Source of the DNA: Gammaproteobacteria bacterium
Lineage (GTDB): Bacteria; Pseudomonadota; Gammaproteobacteria; GCA-001735895
Reading direction: 5' to 3'
Length of the DNA: 5,582 nucleotides
NCBI GenBank assembly: GCA_021767985.1
Contig: JAASSH010000181.1
Coordinates: forward strand, 1 to 5,582
The notes below the pieces were generated by a model that was given only the letters and a program-made list of their open reading frames with translations, made no database searches and was not told where the DNA came from. Below, one piece after another: positions 1-4,736 of the stretch (position 1 is its first letter; each line of letters opens with the position of its first letter). A program made the position numbers and the translations under genes.

Positions 1-27
1 CCTTCTTGCTCGGAGGCCGGTAACCCC

Positions 28-261
28 ATGGACTGGCTGCAATTTACCGTGAATGCCCTTTTCGTTCTGCTGCTGGCAAGCATCGGCGTCTGGCTCGTGA
101 TTTATCGCAGGTTGAATCCACATGACGTTTCGTCGAGCCGATATTATCGCTGGCACCAGCTGCTGGTTGCCCTGATCGCGCTACTGGCAATCCTGGTTGC
201 CGTTGTTGTCGTATTATCGAGCGACCCGGGCGATCCCGACGACTACCTGTTCTGGCCCTGA
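28..261 (+). CDS. small two-helix membrane protein, function unknown
   Basis: I do not recognise this 77-residue protein. It has two clear hydrophobic helices, at about residues 5-26 and 44-64. They are joined by a basic loop (R27, R28, R38, R41, plus histidines), and the short tail is acidic and proline-rich (DPGDPDDYLFWP). By the positive-inside rule the loop should face the cytoplasm, with both ends in the periplasm. A GGAGG lies at 12-16, 11 bases before the ATG, which supports this start although the spacing is long. The frame stays open to the left edge of the window, so a longer protein starting upstream cannot be excluded. In another frame, codons reading FLLGGR end at a TAA at 21-23, which could be the tail of an upstream gene lying 4 bases away. 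The gene converges on the dioxygenase-like gene, so the two are unlikely to be co-transcribed. Confidence 0.6.
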   Translation: MDWLQFTVNALFVLLLASIGVWLVIYRRLNPHDVSSSRYYRWHQLLVALIALLAILVAVVVVLSSDPGDPDDYLFWP

Positions 262-275
262 GCGGAAGATCCAAC

Positions 276-298
276 CGACAGCATCCGGACGCCTGTCG
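276..298. terminator. weak hairpin between convergent genes
   Basis: CGACAG (276-281) and CTGTCG (293-298) can form a 6-bp stem around an 11-base loop, in the 42-base gap between two convergent stop codons. There is no T-tract on either side. If it acts as a terminator at all it is not a classic intrinsic one. Position is the main argument for it. Confidence 0.2.
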
Positions 299-303
299 AG
301 CGC

Positions 304-912
304 TTAAATGACAAGGTCGAGTCTGGCCGCCGGTTCGCCGTCGGTCGCAACGAAATTCATCGTGACCCGTTCACGCAGCTCGACGGGAATACGCTGGTAC
401 AGCCAGTCGCTGGCATTAGCGGGATGATCCGGCAGGTAAAACTGGGTGGTCAGCCGTTCACGGTTACCGAGCAGTACCTTGACATGTATGTGCGGGGTTC
501 GACCGGGGTAGATGACCGGCTTGATCGTGCGAAACGTATAGGCACCGTCGGCGCCGGTCAGGTCGTGGCCAAAGCCCTGGAAGGCCCGGTCGCGCGGCCT
601 CGACCCGCGATCGCCTCGATGCAGGTAGCGCCCGCCCACGTCGCACTGCCAGATTTCGACACGCGCCGAAGGCAGCGGATTGCCGTTACTGTCGAGTACC
701 CGCCCGCTTAGCCGCACGACTTCGCCGCCGGCTCGCTCGACCTCGCCGGTGATCCTGACCAGGTCATTGTCGACATCGTCATAGCGCATTGTCGGCGTGG
801 GATAAAAAGGGCCCTCGGAGGCCGAAGGAGTGGGAATCGCGGCCGCGGCGATGCCCGATACCGGTAACGCCATCATGCCGAGGATCAGCTTACGGCGGGT
901 TGGATCATCCAT
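304..912 (-). CDS. Tat-exported intradiol ring-cleavage dioxygenase-like protein
   Basis: This 202-residue protein belongs to the intradiol dioxygenase superfamily (protocatechuate 3,4-dioxygenase/catechol 1,2-dioxygenase fold), non-haem Fe(III) enzymes that open catechol rings between the two hydroxyls. The N-terminus has a twin-arginine signal (TRRKLIL, residues 5-11), a hydrophobic stretch to about residue 25 and an AAA cleavage context, so the mature protein should be periplasmic after folding in the cytoplasm. EGPFYP follows at 33-38. The predicted Fe ligands are Y96 (GGRYLH), Y135 (VIYPG), H141 and H143 (PHIHV), and R138 matches the conserved second-sphere arginine three residues before the first ligand histidine. 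The protein is short and has no helical N-terminal dimerisation domain, as in small secreted members of the family. On the coding strand AAGGG (920-924) lies 7 bases before the ATG and fixes the start. The substrate is unknown. No other aromatic-pathway gene is in view. Confidence 0.88.
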   Translation of the reverse strand: MDDPTRRKLILGMMALPVSGIAAAAIPTPSASEGPFYPTPTMRYDDVDNDLVRITGEVERAGGEVVRLSGRVLDSNGNPLPSARVEIWQCDVGGRYLHRGDRGSRPRDRAFQGFGHDLTGADGAYTFRTIKPVIYPGRTPHIHVKVLLGNRERLTTQFYLPDHPANASDWLYQRIPVELRERVTMNFVATDGEPAARLDLVI

Positions 913-941
913 TTAAATACCCTTGAGTCAGAGGAATCGCT

Positions 942-970
942 AGGATAAAGCCTGGTCGACAGAGCCTCAA
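942..970 (-). promoter_or_regulatory. predicted sigma70-type promoter for the intradiol dioxygenase gene
   Basis: Read on the - strand, TTGAGG (970-965) is followed after exactly 17 bases by TATCCT (947-942), each matching 4 of 6 consensus positions. Transcription would start near 935 and give a leader of roughly 20 bases containing the AAGGG ribosome-binding site. Matches are modest, so this rests mainly on spacing and position. Confidence 0.3.
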
Positions 971-1044
971 GCCCGGAACCGGTCTCGGCGGCCAGCTATC
1001 GCGGATGCTATCGAGACTTTTCGACGAACGGTCGGCCAATTCGA

Positions 1045-1073
1045 TTGATCTCGAGGCGGGTATTGAATATAAA
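1045..1073 (+). promoter_or_regulatory. predicted sigma70-type promoter for the PuuE-like gene
   Basis: TTGATC (1045-1050) and TATAAA (1068-1073) are separated by 17 bases, in a locally AT-rich patch. The -10 matches 5 of 6 consensus positions and the -35 matches 4 of 6. A start near 1080 would leave a leader of about 55 bases before the ATG at 1135. This argues against translation starting at the TTG at 1045, which would lie inside the -35 element. Confidence 0.45.
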
Positions 1074-1134
1074 TGACGCTTTGATACTGGAAACAATCGG
1101 CATTCAAGGCGATATGCCGCATCGGGCAGGGAAA

Positions 1135-2052
1135 ATGAACGATAGCTTTAAACCAGTACGTGATTTCGTTGGCTATGCAAACCAGCCACCGGAAGTGGTC
1201 TGGCCCGACGAGGCGCGTATTGCCGTGAACTTCTGCATCAACTACGAGGAAGGCGGCGAACTGTGCGTGCTGAATGGCGACGATCGTTCCGAGGTTCGAC
1301 TTTCCGACGTCGACGTCAAAGCCCGCATCGGCGGCCGCGACCTGAATATCGAATCGAGTTACGAGTACGGTTCTCGTGTCGGTTACTGGCGGCTGCTCAA
1401 GGCGTTTGAAGACCGCGGCCTGCAGGCCACCGTCAACCTGGTCGGCCTCGCCGGCTGGCAAAATCCGCATGCGCTGCAGGCGATGATAGACGCCGGGTTC
1501 GATCTGCAACCCCACGGCTGGCGCTGGTTCGATTATTACGATCTCGAAGAATCCCAGGAGCGCGAATATATTCGCAACAGTATCGAGCAGGTGCGTGAGC
1601 TAACCGGTGAGGCACCGCTCGGTTATTACGCCGGCCTGCCATCGATGAACACCCGCAAGCTGGTCTCGGAGGCCGGTACTTTTCTATATGACTCCGACGT
1701 TTACAACGACGACCTGCCCTACTGGTCGCAAGACTACCCCGAGCTGTTACTGATTCCCTACTCGCTCGATACCAACGATTCCAGGTTCGGTCGCGGTGAG
1801 AGCGACTACCAGCTGGCCGACGAATTCTTCACCTATCTCAAGGATAGTTTCGATACCCTGTATACCGAAGGTGAAAGCCAGCCGAAAATGATGACCGTCG
1901 GCCTGCACGCGCGCCTGATCGGGCGCCCCGGGCGCATCGGCAGCCTGCACCGGTTTCTCGACTACGTGCAGCAACATGATCGCGTGTGGGTATGCCGCCG
2001 CGACGACCTGGCGCGCTACTGGGCCGAGCATTACCCGAACAGCGCTACCTGA
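1135..2052 (+). CDS. PuuE-like polysaccharide deacetylase family protein (divergent allantoinase homologue)
   Basis: This 305-residue protein matches the PuuE branch of the carbohydrate esterase 4/polysaccharide deacetylase fold over its full length. Known PuuE proteins are metal-independent allantoinases of purine catabolism, acting in the cytoplasm. Visible family motifs, in order, are VGYANQPP (12-19), NYEEGGE (36-42), YEYGSRVGYWRL (76-87), PHGWRWFDY (126-134), LYDSDVYNDDLPYW (184-197), LDTND (211-215), GLHARLIGRPGR (256-267) and a C-terminal block HDRVWVCRRDDLARYW (281-296). Against PuuE sequences as I remember them, SHG reads PHG (P126), TGR reads AGL (L168) and GLHCRL reads GLHARL (A259). 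A changed substrate is therefore likely and no symbol is given. The start at 1135 fits the usual PuuE N-terminus, but its AGGG is only 3-4 bases upstream. ATG 1114, with AAGG 4 bases before it, is an alternative that adds 7 residues. No urate or allantoin gene is nearby. Confidence 0.87.
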   Translation: MNDSFKPVRDFVGYANQPPEVVWPDEARIAVNFCINYEEGGELCVLNGDDRSEVRLSDVDVKARIGGRDLNIESSYEYGSRVGYWRLLKAFEDRGLQATVNLVGLAGWQNPHALQAMIDAGFDLQPHGWRWFDYYDLEESQEREYIRNSIEQVRELTGEAPLGYYAGLPSMNTRKLVSEAGTFLYDSDVYNDDLPYWSQDYPELLLIPYSLDTNDSRFGRGESDYQLADEFFTYLKDSFDTLYTEGESQPKMMTVGLHARLIGRPGRIGSLHRFLDYVQQHDRVWVCRRDDLARYWAEHYPNSAT

Positions 2053-2129
2053 TATTCGATCCCGGGCGTCATCGATCTCGATCTTGAAAGGCCGGATCGG
2101 GGTCGCCGGATCCGAGAAGCTGCAAACGG

Positions 2130-2157
2130 TTGCCAAGCGCACGATTTATGCGACAAT
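2130..2157 (+). promoter_or_regulatory. predicted promoter for the class V PLP enzyme gene
   Basis: TTGCCA (2130-2135, 5 of 6 matches) is followed after 16 bases by GACAAT (2152-2157, 4 of 6). The predicted start near 2164 leaves a leader of about 20 bases. The 132-base gap after the PuuE-like gene, which shows no obvious intrinsic terminator, leaves both read-through and independent transcription possible. Confidence 0.3.
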
Positions 2158-2184
2158 GTCTCTTTTGTCTGACAATTAAATCCA

Positions 2185-3654
2185 ATGAGTAATTCCGAGC
2201 TACTGGCCAGCTTGCAGGCTAAATTTATTGGACGTGATACCGAGTATCCGACCGTCAACGGCGGACGTGGCCCACGTATCTACCTCGATTCGGCGGCATC
2301 CACCTTGATGATGGGGCCGGCCTATGAAGTCGGTCACGAATTCCTCGAACATTACGCCAGCACCCATTCCGACCTGCACTACGCGGCACGCGGCGCATCG
2401 CAGGCATTTGAGTGGGCACACGAAAAGGTACTCGAGTTCGTCGACGCCAACCCCGAGAACTACTGCAGTTTTTTTGCCGGCAGCGGCGCCACCGCGGGCT
2501 TCAACCGCATGGCCGCCAGCCTGTCGCGCGCGCGCCCGGAGCGCAATGTGGTGCTGGTTTCGGAAATGGAACATCATTCCAACGATTTACCGCATCGCCA
2601 TCATACCTCGCAGGTTGTGCATATTCCCTGCCTTGGAGAATTCGAGCGCTACGGTGCGCTCGACATGGACAAGCTGCAGGCCATCGTCGACGAGTACGGC
2701 GACCGCATTAACTACATCGCGGTTACCGGGGCGAGCAATGTTTCCGGCGCGATTACCCCGCTGGCCGATGTCGCGCGCATAGTGCACGCGGTGGGCGCTT
2801 ACCTGCTCGTCGATGCCTCGCAGATGATCGCACACGCGCCGGTCAGTATGGATGACGCCGATATCGATGTGCTGGTGTTTTCAGGGCACAAGATTTACGC
2901 CCCGGGCTCGCCGGGCGCGGTGATCGCGAAGAATGATTTACTCAACGCGATCAAGCCGGCCGAACTCGGCGGCGGCATGGTCGATGACGTTTACATCGCC
3001 GAGTATATGCCGACCGAAACCCTGCCCGACCGGGAAGAGGCGGGCACGCCCAACATCGTCGGCGCGATCACCCTCGGCGCGGTGCTCAACCTGCTGACCA
3101 GGGTCGGCATGGACAAGGTACGCGAAAAAGAAATCGGACTGATCGACTACGCCTGGCAGGAGATGTCGAAAATCGACGGCGTCACGCTGTACGGGCCCGA
3201 TCCCGGCGAAATTCCGCGCACCGGCACTTTAACTTTCAACATCAAGGGCTTCGACCATGGCCTGACCGCGGCCGCGCTCAACGATTATCACAATATCCAG
3301 GTACGCAACGGCTGCTTTTGCGCCCATCCTTACGTGCGCGAGCTGTTGAAACGCGAGCTCTGGGAAATGGATATCGACCCCGACGCACCTAACGCCGAAG
3401 CCGATGTCGAACGCAAGCGCGGTATGGCACGAGCCAGCCTCGGACTCTACACCACGCAGGCCGATCTCGAGGCGCTGGTCGCCGCGATCAGGGACCTGGT
3501 GGAACGGCGCGATGAAATCATAGAACTGTACGAGCCGATAGGCTCCAACGGTTACCGCCACAAGAACTTCGAGCCCCCGGCGGTCGATATCTTCAACCCC
3601 GAACGGTTACTCGAGAACTTTCTTTCGGAGCCGGTGCAAAGCGTCGCCGGTTAA
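2185..3654 (+). CDS. class V aminotransferase-fold PLP enzyme, cysteine desulfurase/selenocysteine lyase-like
   Basis: This 489-residue fold-type I PLP enzyme resembles SufS/CsdA-type (group II) cysteine desulfurases, which take sulfur from cysteine as an enzyme-bound persulfide. Visible landmarks are YLDSAAST (33-40), HYAARGAS (65-72), the phosphate-binding GSGATAGFN (99-107), MEHHSND (128-134) with the PLP-stacking histidine, VDASQ (209-213) with D210 for the pyridine nitrogen, the Schiff-base lysine K236 in SGHK, EAGTPN (285-290), RNGCFCAHP (374-382) and ARASLG (415-420). C379 is five residues after R374, the same spacing as the SufS catalytic cysteine, and a second cysteine sits at 377. 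The protein is about 80 residues longer than SufS (about 406). Extra length lies between the cysteine loop and ARASLG (about 386-412) and in a charged tail after 440. No Shine-Dalgarno sequence precedes the ATG. No suf/isc partner is visible, so desulfurase, Sec lyase or another C-S/C-N lyase role all remain open. Confidence 0.88.
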   Translation: MSNSELLASLQAKFIGRDTEYPTVNGGRGPRIYLDSAASTLMMGPAYEVGHEFLEHYASTHSDLHYAARGASQAFEWAHEKVLEFVDANPENYCSFFAGSGATAGFNRMAASLSRARPERNVVLVSEMEHHSNDLPHRHHTSQVVHIPCLGEFERYGALDMDKLQAIVDEYGDRINYIAVTGASNVSGAITPLADVARIVHAVGAYLLVDASQMIAHAPVSMDDADIDVLVFSGHKIYAPGSPGAVIAKNDLLNAIKPAELGGGMVDDVYIAEYMPTETLPDREEAGTPNIVGAITLGAVLNLLTRVGMDKVREKEIGLIDYAWQEMSKIDGVTLYGPDPGEIPRTGTLTFNIKGFDHGLTAAALNDYHNIQVRNGCFCAHPYVRELLKRELWEMDIDPDAPNAEADVERKRGMARASLGLYTTQADLEALVAAIRDLVERRDEIIELYEPIGSNGYRHKNFEPPAVDIFNPERLLENFLSEPVQSVAG

Positions 3655-3688
3655 GCACTCCCGAGCCGCCGGTCGACCGCATCGATTT

Positions 3689-3720
3689 TGATCATTCCTG
3701 TCTCGCGACAGGATGATCAT
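3689..3720. terminator. bulged hairpin, probable shared terminator of convergent genes
   Basis: TGATCAT (3689-3695) pairs with ATGATCA (3713-3719), and CCTGTC (3697-3702) pairs with GACAGG (3707-3712) around a TCGC loop. Together these give 13 bp with one bulged T at 3696. It lies between the stop codons of the class V PLP gene (3654) and the PhyH gene (3722), touching the latter. On the + strand it is followed by only TTT, and on the - strand by AAAA. It could stop transcription from the left, protect 3' ends, or both. Confidence 0.55.
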
Positions 3721-3721
3721 T

Positions 3722-4579
3722 TCAGGCCTGGGCCTGCTGATCGAAGAAAGACGCCGCCTTCGGCATTTGCGGCATCGGGATGTCGAACGGCGTACTGCGA
3801 ATATTACCGCTGACCTTGCCGCGCACAACCTCGCCCTGGTGACGGTTCGGCACCGGGTTAGGCGAACAGGGAATCGCGTCTTCCGCCGAGTAAACCGTGA
3901 TGAACAGCGTACGCGGCTGCGACGAAAGATTGGGCGCCGAGCCGTGCAGCAGGCGCGTGTGCATCAGGCACAGCGATCCCGCCTTGCCGGTACAGCTAAC
4001 CGCATGCTCGAGACAATAACGCGTGACCGCGTCGTCAACCGCACCGGTGAACACCCCGTCGTGCCACAGGTCATATATTTCACCCTTGTGCGATCCCGGT
4101 ACAACCTGCAACGGGCCGTTTTCATCCGTAACCTCGTCGACCATTAGCAACGCGGTAATCAGGTCGTCGTTACTGTGCGGCGTGAACGGAAAGTCCTGGT
4201 GCCATTTAACCGCGGTCGCGGCACCGGGCAGCTTGGAATTGATCTTGCTGTGATGGTACTTGATGCTGGGGCCGATCAACTCCGCGACGCAATCGGTCAT
4301 CCTGCTATCGCGCATGACCTGGTAATAATCCTCGGAGATGTCGGTTGGAGCGTTAATCCGGCGCAGCGCGGGTTTTGCAGCGCTATGACCAGGTTCGAGA
4401 TCGAAGCGCGCGCGGCCGTCGATGGTTTCGCCGTAAGCTTCGTCTTGTGCCCTGCTGTCTTCGAGCCAGTCCGCGAACTGGCTGCGCAGTCCGGCCAGCT
4501 GCTCGGCGCTTATTGCGTTTTCGACCAACAGGTAACCCTGCTTTTCGAAGAACGCTTTTTGCTCATCGTTCAGAATCAT
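3722..4579 (-). CDS. phytanoyl-CoA dioxygenase (PhyH) family Fe(II)/2-oxoglutarate oxygenase
   Basis: This is a complete 285-residue member of the PhyH family. These are soluble double-stranded beta-helix oxygenases that couple 2-oxoglutarate decarboxylation to hydroxylation of a small substrate. The iron facial triad is visible: H127 and D129 in KWHQDF, and H212 in RLLHGSAPN. R223 (SQPRTL), eleven residues later, is the expected 2OG carboxylate-binding arginine. Family-typical blocks are FFEKQGYLLVENAIS (10-24), SKINSKLPG (111-119) and NGPLQVVPGSHKG (154-166). Length is normal for the family and both ends look intact. The start has no strong ribosome-binding site; the nearest upstream ATG is out of frame and stops at once. 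The gene is divergent from the trans-sulfuration enzyme gene, from which it is separated by 157 bases, and convergent with the class V PLP gene. The family covers phytanoyl-CoA, ectoine and many natural-product hydroxylases, so the substrate cannot be named. Confidence 0.9.
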   Translation of the reverse strand: MILNDEQKAFFEKQGYLLVENAISAEQLAGLRSQFADWLEDSRAQDEAYGETIDGRARFDLEPGHSAAKPALRRINAPTDISEDYYQVMRDSRMTDCVAELIGPSIKYHHSKINSKLPGAATAVKWHQDFPFTPHSNDDLITALLMVDEVTDENGPLQVVPGSHKGEIYDLWHDGVFTGAVDDAVTRYCLEHAVSCTGKAGSLCLMHTRLLHGSAPNLSSQPRTLFITVYSAEDAIPCSPNPVPNRHQGEVVRGKVSGNIRSTPFDIPMPQMPKAASFFDQQAQA

Positions 4580-4603
4580 CGCAATACCATCTTAAAAGCC
4601 TGC

Positions 4604-4632
4604 AATATAGCGAAAACCCGGATTCGGATAAA
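4604..4632 (-). promoter_or_regulatory. predicted promoter for the PhyH-family gene
   Basis: On the - strand TATATT (4609-4604, 5 of 6 matches to the -10) lies 17 bases after TTTATC (4632-4627, 3 of 6 to the -35). A start near 4597 would give a leader of about 18 bases. The weak -35 would fit an activated promoter, but that is inference. Confidence 0.3.
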
Positions 4633-4664
4633 TTTCTGGTTTTTGACGCGTTGCTTCAAATTTA
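4629..4664. repeat. TAAATTT inverted repeat in the divergent control region
   Basis: TAAATTT (4629-4635) and its reverse complement AAATTTA (4658-4664) are 22 bases apart, between the two divergent starts. The left arm overlaps the predicted PhyH -35 element. It could be an operator half-site pair, though AT-rich arms of this length can arise by chance. Confidence 0.25.
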
Positions 4665-4680
4665 CTAAATCAGACCTCGA

Positions 4681-4710
4681 TTGACTTTAAAGGCTATCGG
4701 CTTTACTAAT
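4681..4710 (+). promoter_or_regulatory. predicted promoter for the trans-sulfuration enzyme gene
   Basis: TTGACT (4681-4686) matches the -35 consensus at 5 of 6 positions. ACTAAT (4705-4710) matches the -10 at 4 of 6 after 18 bases. Transcription from about 4717 would leave a leader of about 20 bases before the ATG at 4737. Confidence 0.4.
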
Positions 4711-4736
4711 GTCGTTTTCGTCTCCGGGCCGGTCAC

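Noticed and set aside
9..22. 14-base match CTCGGAGGCCGGTA repeated at 1665-1678
   Set aside because: The second copy is ordinary coding sequence (SEAG) in the PuuE-like gene. A single short GC-rich match without flanking similarity does not support a real repeat.
1045..1134. N-terminal extension of the PuuE-like protein from TTG 1045
   Set aside because: The extra 30 residues are not seen in PuuE proteins and overlap the best predicted promoter. ATG 1135, or less likely ATG 1114, fits better.
967..1515. 182-codon open frame on the - strand
   Set aside because: It lies antisense to the PuuE-like gene, whose + frame carries recognisable family motifs, and shows no motif of its own. High GC content produces such shadows.
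2093..2114. CGGATC/GATCCG inverted repeat as a terminator for the PuuE-like gene
   Set aside because: It has only a 6-bp stem, a 10-base loop and no following T-tract. GATC-rich sequence makes chance pairing likely.
1747..2142. 131-codon open frame on the - strand
   Set aside because: It is antisense to the conserved C-terminal half of the PuuE-like gene and crosses its stop codon. No recognisable domain is present.
2324..2782. 152-codon open frame on the + strand in another phase
   Set aside because: It is wholly inside the class V PLP gene, and its product is low-complexity and rich in R, P and T, typical of an out-of-phase reading.
3713..4147. 144-codon open frame on the + strand
   Set aside because: It is antisense to the PhyH gene, including its H212/R223 region. 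The arginine-rich product is a typical shadow.
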